From the NCBI RefSeq assembly GCF_000502875.1, contig NZ_AYWX01000024.1, positions 1-35,085 on the forward strand: 35,085 bases of DNA, written 5' to 3'. Both the position numbers and the translations under genes were made by a program. Origin of the DNA: Mesorhizobium sp. L2C084A000 (GTDB lineage Bacteria; Pseudomonadota; Alphaproteobacteria; Rhizobiales; Rhizobiaceae). The notes under the pieces were generated by a model. The model was not told the origin of the DNA. It did no database searches and saw only the letters and a list, made by a program, of their open reading frames with translations. Positions 24,884 through 32,862 of the stretch are shown piece by piece. Numbering within the stretch: the first letter of the stretch is position 1; each line of letters starts with the position of its first letter.

Positions 24884-25975
24884 TCAACCTGCCTTTATCG
24901 CAAGGCCGGTAGCGGCGTCGAAGACGCGCACCGACGACGTAGTGGGGGCAATGACAGCGGTGTCGCCGATAGCCAGTCCGACATCATTGTCGAACACCGT
25001 TTTCACAGCCGCCTCGCCCTGGCCGAGATGAACGATGGTGCGCGCACCGATCCGTTCGACGAAGGTCACCGGCATTGCGAGGCCCTGCCCATTCTGCACC
25101 AACGTCGCCTGTTCAGGACGGAATCCGTAAAGCACCTCGCCGCGCGCACCACGCATGGCCGCCGCGAGTTCGACCGGCAGCGGCGGCGTGACGCCCAGCG
25201 GTCCGAGATCGACGACCAGTCCGCGGTCGCTTTCCACCGGCCTGCCCTTGAGCAGATTCATGCCCGGCGCACCGATAAAGCGGGCGACGAAGACATTGGC
25301 GGGATCGTTGTAGACCTCGAGTGGCGTGCCGACCTGCTGCAACACGCCATGATCCATGACCGCGATCCGGTCGGCCATGGTCATCGCCTCGAGCTGGTCG
25401 TGGGTGACATAGACCATGGTCTGGCGGAACTGCCGCTGCAGCTGCTTCAGTTCGGTGCGCATGACGGCCCGGAAAGCCGCGTCGACATTGGACAGCGGCT
25501 CGTCGAGCAGGAAGATCGCCGGCTCCATGATCGCCGAGCGGCCGATCGCCACCCGCTGCAATATGTTGACTGACAGCCTGTCGGCCTTGCGGTCGAGCAG
25601 CGGCGTCAGTTGCAGCATCTCGGCGATGGCGCCGACACGGCGATCGATCTCGGCTTTGGCAGCCCCTCGCATTTTTGGTCCATAGGCAAGGTTCTGGCGC
25701 ACCGTCATATGCGTGAAGATGGCGTAGTTCTGGAAGACGAAGCCGACGCCGCGCCGGCCCATCGGTACGCCGGCCATGTCGCGCTCGCCGAACAGGATCT
25801 TGCCGCCGGTCGGCTCTTCCATGCCGGCGATCATGTTCATCGTCGTCGACTTGCCGCAGCCCGACGGGCCGAGCAGCGCCATGAACTCGCCATCGGCAAT
25901 TGCCAAATCCATGGTTTTCAGCGCGGTGAAGTCGCCGAATTTCTTGACCAGGTTTTGCAGGTGAATTGCGCTCAT
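24884..25975 (-). CDS. CUT1-type ABC ATPase B: intact Walker motifs, degenerate signature
   Basis: 363 residues: ABC domain plus C-terminal TOBE-like region. Walker A is GPSGCGKST (36-44) and Walker B IFLLDEPLSNVDA with Glu159 present. The signature is LSVNI (134-138) in place of LSGGQ, followed by a normal LQRVAIGR. Alone, a homodimer would have two impaired sites; paired with ATPase A, one canonical composite site results. GlpT of rhizobial glycerol importers has a similarly poor signature (from memory of the family). ATG 25975 overlaps the permease stop by 4 bp. Confidence 0.92.
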   Translation of the reverse strand: MSAIHLQNLVKKFGDFTALKTMDLAIADGEFMALLGPSGCGKSTTMNMIAGMEEPTGGKILFGERDMAGVPMGRRGVGFVFQNYAIFTHMTVRQNLAYGPKMRGAAKAEIDRRVGAIAEMLQLTPLLDRKADRLSVNILQRVAIGRSAIMEPAIFLLDEPLSNVDAAFRAVMRTELKQLQRQFRQTMVYVTHDQLEAMTMADRIAVMDHGVLQQVGTPLEVYNDPANVFVARFIGAPGMNLLKGRPVESDRGLVVDLGPLGVTPPLPVELAAAMRGARGEVLYGFRPEQATLVQNGQGLAMPVTFVERIGARTIVHLGQGEAAVKTVFDNDVGLAIGDTAVIAPTTSSVRVFDAATGLAIKAG

Positions 25976-26931
25976 GCCGCCACCTCGCGTGCCCGCGCCA
26001 TGCGCTTCATGGCGAACACCGCGACGATCGACAGCACGACCAAAATGGCCAGCGCGATCGCCGCCACATAGCCCCAGATCAGGTCCTGCGTGGTGAGCTT
26101 GTAGATGTAGACCGAGATGGTTTCGGTGGCGACGCCTGGACCGCCGCCGGTCATGATGTAGAGCGTGTCGAAGATCTTGAAGTTCTCTATCACCCGGATC
26201 GCCAGCGCGATGATGATGATCGTCTTCATCTTCGGCAGCACGATGGTGACGAAGCGCTGCCAGGGATTGGCGCCGAGCAGCGTCGCCGCCTTGATCTGGT
26301 CCTCCGGCACGCCGACCAGGCCGGCGAGCAGGATGAGGAACATCAGCGGCGTCCATTGCCAGATATCGGCGACCATCACCGCGATCAGCGCCAGCGTCGG
26401 ATCCGACAGCCAGGCGATGGTGACGGGAGAACCGGTCAGCGACGACAAGATGTCGTTCACCGGGCCGCCTGACTGGAACAGCATGAAGAACATGTAGCCG
26501 GCCACCGCCGGCACCACCATCATCGGCATCAGCAGGATCGAGTAGAAGACGCGCTTGCCCGGGAAATCGTCGGCAAACAGCGTCGCCAGTGCCAGGCCAA
26601 GCAGGAATTCCGCCGGCACGCAGACGATCATGACGATGGCCGTACGCTTCAGCGCGCTCCAGAAGCGCGCGTCGGCGGCGAGATCGGTGTAGTTGGCAAA
26701 GCTGTTCCACATCGACCAGGCGTTCCACCAGCCGGTGCCCGACAGAGGCGACCAGTCGGTGACGCTGATGTAGAGCTGCATCAACAGCGGGAAGGCCGAG
26801 ATGAACAGCACGAGGATCTGAGCGGGCAATGTCAGCCGGAAACCCAGCCTTGCGCCCTCGTCACGCGAACCCGGCCTTGTTCCGACGGCTTTCATCTCAT
26901 CCTTGGAAGTCATGACAGTCACCGCGCTCAT
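25972..26931 (-). CDS. CUT1-type ABC permease (MalF/UgpA-like)
   Basis: 319 residues with about six hydrophobic helices. The EAA loop is IKAATLLGANPWQRFVTIVLPKM in outline (residues ~220-242: EDQIKAATLLGAN, then LP). The ATG at 26931 overlaps the TGA of the other permease gene (ATGA, 26928-26931). The first ~30 residues are polar and cytoplasmic. It forms a heterodimeric channel with the next permease. Substrates of related systems are sugars, glycerol and other polyols. Confidence 0.92.
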   Translation of the reverse strand: MSAVTVMTSKDEMKAVGTRPGSRDEGARLGFRLTLPAQILVLFISAFPLLMQLYISVTDWSPLSGTGWWNAWSMWNSFANYTDLAADARFWSALKRTAIVMIVCVPAEFLLGLALATLFADDFPGKRVFYSILLMPMMVVPAVAGYMFFMLFQSGGPVNDILSSLTGSPVTIAWLSDPTLALIAVMVADIWQWTPLMFLILLAGLVGVPEDQIKAATLLGANPWQRFVTIVLPKMKTIIIIALAIRVIENFKIFDTLYIMTGGGPGVATETISVYIYKLTTQDLIWGYVAAIALAILVVLSIVAVFAMKRMARAREVAA

Positions 26932-27788
26932 TGCTTGAGCGCCCCGAACGTCAACCCGCGCACCAGATGGCGTTGGATGGCGATGCCCATGATGACCGGC
27001 GGCACGGCCGCGATCAGCCCAAGCGCCGCCTTGGCGCCATAGAGCTGCCCAGTCATCGAGGAGGACAGAGAGGCCATGTAGACCGGGATGGTCACCCATT
27101 CGCGCGTCGTCAGAAGCAGCGCGATCAAATAGTCCGACCAGTTGAGGATGAAGACGAAGAGCGCGGCACTGGCGAGCGGCGCGCGCATCATCGGCAGCGT
27201 GATGCGCGTGAAGACGCGCAGCCGCGAACAGCCTTCGACAAGCGCCGCCTCCTCGATCTCGCGCGGCATGTCGTCGAAGAAGGTCTTCATCAGCCAGAAG
27301 GCGAACGGCAAGGTGACGATGCCGTAGATTAGCGCCAGGCCCCACCAGCTATCGGTGAAGTTGAGGAAAGCCCACATGATCATCACCGGGATCATGACCG
27401 CCATCGGCGGAAAGATCCTGAGCTGGATCAGCGCCAGCGGCAGGTTCTGGCCGGAGCCGAAACGCGACAGCCCATAAGCCGCGGCAGTGCCCGCCGACAT
27501 GGCGATCACCGTGCCGAAAACCGCCGACAGCAGCGATGCGAGGATCGGCTTCAGCGCGTTACGGTCGAGCGCGACGATCAAATTGTTGGTCGACTCGCCG
27601 AAGACGAAACGGAAATTGCTGAGCGTCGGGTTCTTCGGCCACCAGGTCAGGTCGGCGCCGGTCGCCGACCATTCGGCGATCGGCTTGAAGGCCATCGATA
27701 CCATCCACAGGATCGGCACCAGCGTAACCGCCATGGCCGCGAAGATCGCGGCATAGCGGAATATCAGGAAAGGAAAGGAACGCTTCAT
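26928..27788 (-). CDS. CUT1-type ABC permease (MalG/UgpE-like)
   Basis: 286 residues with about six hydrophobic helices and a clear EAA loop, EEAALVEGCSRLRVFTRITLP in outline (~190-210). It partners the permease encoded downstream. ATG 27788 lies 81 bp after the binding-protein stop, with a hairpin between them. The stop overlaps the next start by 4 bp. Co-expression with the two ATPases is clear from the overlaps. Confidence 0.92.
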   Translation of the reverse strand: MKRSFPFLIFRYAAIFAAMAVTLVPILWMVSMAFKPIAEWSATGADLTWWPKNPTLSNFRFVFGESTNNLIVALDRNALKPILASLLSAVFGTVIAMSAGTAAAYGLSRFGSGQNLPLALIQLRIFPPMAVMIPVMIMWAFLNFTDSWWGLALIYGIVTLPFAFWLMKTFFDDMPREIEEAALVEGCSRLRVFTRITLPMMRAPLASAALFVFILNWSDYLIALLLTTREWVTIPVYMASLSSSMTGQLYGAKAALGLIAAVPPVIMGIAIQRHLVRGLTFGALKQ

Positions 27789-27817
27789 CTGGCGGCTTTG
27801 CTGGTGGCGTTGTGGGC

Positions 27818-27845
27818 GGAGGGGAGAAGCAAGCTCCTCCCCTCC
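27818..27845 (-). terminator. Stem-loop after the first binding-protein gene
   Basis: GGAGGGGAG (27818-27826) and CTCCCCTCC (27837-27845) form a perfect 9-bp stem with a 10-nt loop. It lies between the binding-protein stop (27870) and the permease start (27788). The third such hairpin in the window after a binding-protein gene; no T-run follows. Confidence 0.5.
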
Positions 27846-27869
27846 TTCGATATGATCCAGGGAGAAGGA

Positions 27870-29483
27870 TCAGACGATTGGATCGAGAACTGTCGGCCAG
27901 GCCTCCTTGTTGGTCTTGATGGCTTCGAGCAGTTTGTCCTCGCCGGTGCGCCGGGCGATCTTTTTCCACTCTGCCTCGGTATCGGCCATCGCCTGCTCCG
28001 ATGTCTTGGCCTTGGTCAGCGCCGCCATCAGGTTCTCGTCGAGCGCATTGTGGAAGGCTGTCGCGCCGGGATAGTTGATGGTTGGCACGGTGCGGGCGAC
28101 CGTCTCGCGCACGACGTCCATGTGGTAGGCATGATAGGTCTGGCGCACCAGCGGATCGGAGAAGTCCGAAAGCCGGAACGGGTCCAGATAACCGCCGGGG
28201 TTGGCGCTCATCCATGCGTAGATACGGGCCGAGCCCAGCCATTGCAGCAGGAGATAGGCGACCTCCTGGTTTTTCGACTGCGACGAGACCATGCCGGTCA
28301 GCGAGAACCACAGCACGGAACGGCTGATCAGCTTGCCGCCGATCTCGCGGCCGGGCGGCAGCATCGAGCCGATCTTGCCGGTGACGGCTGAATCCTTGTT
28401 GCCGGCATTGTCGAGGAATTTCGGCAAGTTGGAGAAGGCGCAGGTCATCGCCGCACCACCCTTGGCGAAGTTGCCGTATTGCTCCGGCCAACCCCAGGAG
28501 ATCGCATCCGGCGAATGATGCGCGAGCGAAGCGACATATTCGTTGGTGGCGGCAATACCTTGCTCGGAATTGATCATCGGCTTGCCGTCATCGCCAAACA
28601 GGAATTGGTTGGGCGAAGCCATCGAGACATAGCGCTGGTACCAGTTCGTGTAGCCCCAGCCCTGGTTGCGCAGGTCGGTCGAGCCGAACAGGCCCTTGTC
28701 CGGTCGCTGGAAGAAGGCGGCTATGTCGCCATGCTGCTTCCAGGTCTTCGGCGGCGCCAGATCGTAGCCGTATTTGTCCTTGAAGGCCTTCTTCTCGGCT
28801 TCGTCGCCGAACAGGTCGGCGCGGTAGACCCAAGTCTGGAAGTCGCCGTCCAGCGACACGCCATAGTTCGAGCCGCGGTATTTGTTGAGCAGCGACACGC
28901 CCTTGGCGCCGTTGACATAGCCGCTGACCGGATCGTCCCATTCAGGCTTATGCTGCGCGACAAAGTCGTCGAGCTTGGCGATGCCGCCGGTTTCGGCGAG
29001 GTCGCCAAGACGGTTCCATTCGGTCGAGTAGATGTCGTAGGCCCCACCCTTGGTGGAGATGTCCTGCATCGTCTTGGTGAATTCCTGGCCGTTCGGCAAA
29101 CCGACGATTTCGATCGCGATGCCGGTTTCCTTTTCCCACAGCTCCTTGATCGACGGCGCACCGGCCGGGAACGGCTGCGTGAGCTGGCCGATCGAGCCGT
29201 CGGACAGGCCGAGCACGATCTTGGCCGGCGCCTTGCCGGCGCCCTTCAGCGCCTTGGCCGCCTCGATGGCGCGGCCTTCCGGCGTATCGGCGCCATACTG
29301 GTAGCGCTCGGCCCCTTCGAAGCCCGTCGGGCCGCCGATCATGCCGGGCGCCAGCGCGTCGGCCGCATAGGCACGTCCGGGACGAATGAATTGGGGTGCG
29401 ATACCAGCGGCGGCCATGATCACAGCCGCCTTTCCTCCGGATGCCAGCAGCCGGCGCCGCGAGATGCGGATCAAGTCAGACAT
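27870..29483 (-). CDS. Extracellular solute-binding protein (family 1), Tat signal; GlpV-like
   Basis: 537 residues, longer than most sugar-binding proteins (~400-450) but similar to the large glycerol-type GlpV group. The N-terminus has a twin-arginine signal (SRRRLLASGG, residues 8-17, then a hydrophobic stretch and a probable cut after AYA, ~40), so it is exported folded. Mature landmarks are VEIVGLPNGQEFTKTMQ-like text at ~120-140, YDIYSTEWNRLGDLAE and AAMTCAFSNLPKFLD. It is the first gene of the 15-gene block. A strong GAGGGAGGAG site precedes ATG 29483. The ligand could be a polyol or modified sugar; it is not visible in the sequence. Confidence 0.9.
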   Translation of the reverse strand: MSDLIRISRRRLLASGGKAAVIMAAAGIAPQFIRPGRAYAADALAPGMIGGPTGFEGAERYQYGADTPEGRAIEAAKALKGAGKAPAKIVLGLSDGSIGQLTQPFPAGAPSIKELWEKETGIAIEIVGLPNGQEFTKTMQDISTKGGAYDIYSTEWNRLGDLAETGGIAKLDDFVAQHKPEWDDPVSGYVNGAKGVSLLNKYRGSNYGVSLDGDFQTWVYRADLFGDEAEKKAFKDKYGYDLAPPKTWKQHGDIAAFFQRPDKGLFGSTDLRNQGWGYTNWYQRYVSMASPNQFLFGDDGKPMINSEQGIAATNEYVASLAHHSPDAISWGWPEQYGNFAKGGAAMTCAFSNLPKFLDNAGNKDSAVTGKIGSMLPPGREIGGKLISRSVLWFSLTGMVSSQSKNQEVAYLLLQWLGSARIYAWMSANPGGYLDPFRLSDFSDPLVRQTYHAYHMDVVRETVARTVPTINYPGATAFHNALDENLMAALTKAKTSEQAMADTEAEWKKIARRTGEDKLLEAIKTNKEAWPTVLDPIV

Positions 29484-29522
29484 TGAAACTCCTCCCTCAG
29501 GGCCACGTTTCCTCCACGGCCC

Positions 29523-29530
29523 TTATGAGG
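29523..29530. promoter_or_regulatory. Operator-like octamer, proximal copy
   Basis: TTATGAGG at 29523-29530 lies just downstream of the predicted -10 box of the 15-gene block. Its exact inverted copy (CCTCATAA) lies at 29582-29589, upstream of the -35 box. A pair of inverted sites bracketing a promoter beside a divergent LacI-family gene suggests repression by that regulator. Confidence 0.4.
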
Positions 29531-29531
29531 G

Positions 29532-29561
29532 ATATTGACGGCAGCATGGCAAGGCTGTCAA
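29532..29561 (-). promoter_or_regulatory. Predicted sigma70-type promoter of the 15-gene block
   Basis: On the minus strand a perfect TTGACA (complement of 29556-29561) is followed 18 bp later by CAATAT (complement of 29532-29537), a moderate -10 match. The distance to the start codon at 29483 is about 40-50 bp. No other hexamer pair as good was seen in this intergenic region. Confidence 0.45.
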
Positions 29562-29581
29562 CATCATAAATAATCAAAACA

Positions 29582-29598
29582 CCTCATAACGTTGCAAC
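29582..29598. promoter_or_regulatory. Operator-like site, distal copy with AACGTT core
   Basis: The segment CCTCATAACGTTGCAAC holds the inverted octamer copy (29582-29589), an AACGTT core (29588-29593) and the palindrome GTTGCAAC (29591-29598). A central CG in AACGTT is typical of LacI-family operators. It lies ~20 bp upstream of the predicted -35 box. Confidence 0.4.
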
Positions 29599-29819
29599 AA
29601 GGCAAGGAAATGCACAAAAACGGGATCCATGCGTCACGCCGAATGCCTCAATTTGAGGGCACCCGGCCCTTACCGGCCCTGCGCAGCCCTGCCGGACGAT
29701 TTGATTTAGCGCGGCGGCTTGCACATCGGCCAAGGGCGGATACATCATTTCCCATCAGAATCGCCGATGGCGGGGAAGCCGTCACCAGCCGATCTGACGC
29801 ATGCAGGAGATGAAAGACG

Positions 29820-30848
29820 GTGCGTTCCACCCTGACTGACATAGCCCGGGAGGCCGGCGTCTCGGCCGCCACCGTCGACCGCGTGCTCAACAACCGACCC
29901 GGCGTACGGGCGCGCACACGGGAAATCGTGCTCGAAATGGCGCAGCGCCTCGGCTACATCGCCGAAGGCCCGAACGGCGCGCCGCCACGACCCTCGCCCG
30001 GCGAGGTCATCCGGCTCGACTTCGCCCTGCCGGCCGGCACCAATTCCTTCATCAAGATGCTGCACCGCCAGATCGAGGCACAGGCTCTGGCGCGGCCCGA
30101 CCTCGATGTTCATATCGCCACCATCGAGGGCTTCAATCCTGACCGGCTTGCTCGCCTGTTGCAGGATCTGCGCGGACAGACGCAAGGCGTCGGCGTCATC
30201 GCGCTCGACCATCCGACGGTGCGCGAAGCAATCCGCTCCCTGTCGGCCAACGACATCAAGGTGGTGACCATCGCCTCCGACATCCTGCATGTACCCAGGG
30301 TCGCCTATATCGGCATCGACAACCGCGCCGCCGGGCGGCTGGCCGGCTATCTGCTCAACCGCTTCATGGGATCGGGGCGTCCGGGCAAGGTGGCGCTGTT
30401 CGCCGGCTCGCTGTCTTATCGCGGCCACGAGGAACGCGAGATGGGGTTCCGCCACGTATTGACCGAGGAATCACCCAATCTGCAGATCGTCGAGATGCGC
30501 GAAATGCTCGACGACCGCGAGAAGGCCTATTCGGAGGCATCGGCCCTGCTGGAGCGGCACCCCGACCTTGCCGCGATCTACAATGTCGGCGCCGGCAACA
30601 CCGGCATCGCCCGCGCGCTCAAGGAGCGCGGCCGCGCCCAATCCATGGTCTTCCTCGGCCACGAAGTGACGGACGGCACCAAGGACCTTCTGCTCGACGG
30701 CACGCTCGACGCGGTGATCGACCAGAACCCGCGCGTCGAGGCCCGCGAAGCGCTCAACACCCTGATCCATGCGGTCCGGGGGCTGCCCTACGAATTGCAC
30801 CAGCCAAGGCTGCAGGTGATCTTCAAGGAGAACATTCCGGAGATTTGA
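29820..30848 (+). CDS. LacI-family transcriptional regulator
   Basis: 342 residues. The N-terminal helix-turn-helix reads TLTDIAREAGVSAATVDRVL (4-23), followed by the hinge region and a type I binding-protein-like effector domain (YIGIDNRAAGRLAGYLLNRF, GKVALFAGSLSYRGHEERE, HPDLAAIYNVGAGNTGIA). The start is GTG at 29820, after a GGAG box; nearby ATGs are out of frame. The hinge-proximal helix has DRVLNNRPGV where SRVLN is more usual. It is divergent from the 15-gene block and is the best candidate for its repressor, probably responding to the imported sugar or polyol. Confidence 0.93.
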   Translation: MRSTLTDIAREAGVSAATVDRVLNNRPGVRARTREIVLEMAQRLGYIAEGPNGAPPRPSPGEVIRLDFALPAGTNSFIKMLHRQIEAQALARPDLDVHIATIEGFNPDRLARLLQDLRGQTQGVGVIALDHPTVREAIRSLSANDIKVVTIASDILHVPRVAYIGIDNRAAGRLAGYLLNRFMGSGRPGKVALFAGSLSYRGHEEREMGFRHVLTEESPNLQIVEMREMLDDREKAYSEASALLERHPDLAAIYNVGAGNTGIARALKERGRAQSMVFLGHEVTDGTKDLLLDGTLDAVIDQNPRVEAREALNTLIHAVRGLPYELHQPRLQVIFKENIPEI

Positions 30849-30857
30849 CCTGTACGA

Positions 30858-30879
30858 GGCGGCGCCGCAAAGCGCCGCC
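30858..30879. terminator. Bidirectional stem-loop between convergent genes
   Basis: GGCGGCGC (30858-30865) and GCGCCGCC (30872-30879) form a perfect 8-bp stem with a 6-nt loop. It lies between the convergent ends of the LacI-type gene (30848) and the sulfonate-binding-protein gene (30898). The T-tract is weak on both strands, so termination strength is uncertain. Confidence 0.5.
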
Positions 30880-30897
30880 CGCTCGATCTTTCCGGGC

Positions 30898-31917
30898 CTA
30901 TTGGACGGCAGCGACTTCAGCCGCGGCGCCATCGACAAAGCTCTTGTCGACCCATTTGCCATAGTCGATCGTGCCCTTCAGGAGCCCGGCGCTGGCCATG
31001 AATTTCTCCTCGCCCTGCAAGGCGGCGATCGCGTCGTCCGTGAGTTTCGGATCCTGATGGAACACCCCGTCGGCATAGGTCTTGCGGACGGATTTTTCCG
31101 ACGACTTGGTCGCCTCGACAAAGGTCTTGATCGTCTGGTCCGGATGGGCGTCGGCCCAGCGCGAAATCTCGATATCGACCTTCAGCAGCCGCTTGACCAG
31201 ATCGGGATATTTCGCCGCGAAGGCGCCGTTGACCGAGATGACGTTGGGCACGTTCCATTCCGGATGGGTGCTGGTGTCGAACAGGACGCGCGCCTCGCCG
31301 GTGTCGACCAGCTTGGCCGCCGTCGAATCGGTCTCGACAATGGCGTCGATATCGCCGCGCAGCAGCGCCGGGCCGGATGCCTCGAAAGGCAGGTTCAGAC
31401 CTTCGACATCATTGGTGGTCAGGCCGACGCTGTTCAGCGCCTTGCTGAAATTCGAATGCCGCACCGTGCCGGTCAAATAGGCGACCTTCTTACCCTTGAG
31501 ATCCTGCAGTGTCCTCAGCGGCGAGTCGGTCTTGACGACGATGTAGGAACCGCCGGCCTTCACATAGCTCGACAGGCCGATCAGCTTGACGTCGGCGCCG
31601 GACGCAGCAACCCGCAGCGCTGGATTGTTGCCGGTATAGGTGAATTCGATCGCGCCGGTGGCCAACGCTGTCGTCGCCTCCGAACCGCCATTGAAAGTCA
31701 CCAGTTCGACCTTGATGCCGTCCTTGGCGAATTCCTTCTCCCACCAGCCGTCCTTCTGGGCGAGGATGAATTTGAGATGCCCCGGCGCGGTACTGCCGAT
31801 GCGGATGATTTCCGGCTTGTCCTGGGCGAAGGCAGGCATGCCGCCAAGGCCGATGACGACGGCAATGGCGCCCTTCAGGAGCAGTCGGCGAAGTGCATCG
31901 AATGGAATGCTGGGCAT
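30898..31917 (-). CDS. Aliphatic sulfonate/taurine-type periplasmic binding protein (SsuA-like)
   Basis: 339 residues. The signal peptide covers ~1-31 with cleavage after AFA. The mature part follows the NMT1/SsuA pattern: IIRIGSTAPGHLKFILAQKDG, FNGGSEATTALATGAIEF and LKGKKVAYLTGTVRHSNF. Such proteins bind sulfonates, nitrate-type or pyrimidine-precursor ligands; sulfonates or sulfate esters are the usual annotation. ATG 31917 is preceded by AGGAAGGA. It is the last gene of an operon that begins beyond the right edge of the window. Confidence 0.85.
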   Translation of the reverse strand: MPSIPFDALRRLLLKGAIAVVIGLGGMPAFAQDKPEIIRIGSTAPGHLKFILAQKDGWWEKEFAKDGIKVELVTFNGGSEATTALATGAIEFTYTGNNPALRVAASGADVKLIGLSSYVKAGGSYIVVKTDSPLRTLQDLKGKKVAYLTGTVRHSNFSKALNSVGLTTNDVEGLNLPFEASGPALLRGDIDAIVETDSTAAKLVDTGEARVLFDTSTHPEWNVPNVISVNGAFAAKYPDLVKRLLKVDIEISRWADAHPDQTIKTFVEATKSSEKSVRKTYADGVFHQDPKLTDDAIAALQGEEKFMASAGLLKGTIDYGKWVDKSFVDGAAAEVAAVQ

Positions 31918-31953
31918 GGGAAAAATCCTTCCTGATTGGAATGAATGGACGGC

Positions 31954-32850
31954 TCAGATGAGCGAGGTCTCGGACTGGCCTTTCCAGGCTGTCGCCCAGC
32001 GCTTGAACCAGACAAGCAGGTAGTTGACGGTCAGGCCGATGACGGTCAGCGTCAGGATGCCGGCATACATGTCGGCCGTTTCCATCATCAGCTGCGAGTT
32101 CTGGATGAGGAAACCGAGGCCGGATTTGGCCGCCAGCATCTCGGCGCCAATGACCGCGAACAGCGAGGATTTCACCGCCAGCCGCGCGCCGGCGACGATC
32201 GAGGGAATGCTGGCCGGCAGGATGACTTTCCGGAACAGATCGAAGTCGGACGTGCCCATCGAGCGCGCCGCCTTGATCAGCAGCGGATCCACCGACTTGA
32301 CGCCGCTGATCGTGTTGACGAGGAGAAAGAAAACCGAGGAGTAGAAGGTGATCGCCACCTTCGATTCCTCACCAATGCCGAGCAAAAGGATGAACACCGG
32401 CAGCAGTGCGAATTGCGATGTGTTGCGCAGCGTCTGCACCAGAAGGTCGGAAACCTTCTCGAACAGCCAATAGCGCCCCATCAACAGACCGAGCGGGATG
32501 GCCACCACCACGCCGAGTGCGAAGCCGATCGCAGCGCGCTGCAGGCTTATGCCGATATGCTCGATCAGCACGCCCGAGGCGAGCAGCGCCCACCAGGCGA
32601 CCAGCACCTCGCTCAGCGGCGGAAAGAAGATCCGGTTCAGCCAGCCGAGCTGGGGCGCGATCTCCCACAGCAGGAAGAACAGGCCGAGCAGCGGCAAGCC
32701 ATAGAGGAACGTGCCGTGGCTCGCTTTCTTGCTCCGGTTCTTGGCGCTGGCCTTGATGGCCGGGACCCTAGCGACGGCGACCGTTTCGCCAGCGCCGGCA
32801 AACAGGTGGAGCGCTCCAGCGGAGCCAAACTTCTCGGTCAGATAGGCCAT
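31954..32850 (-). CDS. Sulfonate/nitrate/taurine-type ABC permease (SsuC-like)
   Basis: 298 residues. A polar N-terminal ~45 residues precede about six hydrophobic helices. The EAA-type loop reads IKAARSMGTSDFDLFRKVILP in outline (~195-215). The homologous SsuC and TauC work as homodimers. The N-terminal extension is longer than in E. coli SsuC (~263 residues). ATG 32850 lies 12 bp after the ATPase stop, and its own stop is 36 bp before the binding-protein start. Confidence 0.9.
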   Translation of the reverse strand: MAYLTEKFGSAGALHLFAGAGETVAVARVPAIKASAKNRSKKASHGTFLYGLPLLGLFFLLWEIAPQLGWLNRIFFPPLSEVLVAWWALLASGVLIEHIGISLQRAAIGFALGVVVAIPLGLLMGRYWLFEKVSDLLVQTLRNTSQFALLPVFILLLGIGEESKVAITFYSSVFFLLVNTISGVKSVDPLLIKAARSMGTSDFDLFRKVILPASIPSIVAGARLAVKSSLFAVIGAEMLAAKSGLGFLIQNSQLMMETADMYAGILTLTVIGLTVNYLLVWFKRWATAWKGQSETSLI

Positions 32851-32862
32851 TGGTCCAGCTCC

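Larger units (their letters stand above)
29484..29819. other. Divergent regulatory region, no gene
   Basis: 336 bp between the binding-protein gene (minus) and the LacI-type gene (plus). It contains the promoter and operator-like words listed separately (29523-29598). The stretch 29600-29800 has short GC-rich inverted segments but no convincing gene or second promoter; the regulator's promoter must lie there. Confidence 0.7.

Noticed and set aside
24884..27870. Naming the first importer as the glycerol system glpSTPQV
   Set aside because: Gene order and the ATPase pair are similar, but no glycerol dehydrogenase or kinase is nearby and the catabolic genes point to a cyclitol or sugar.
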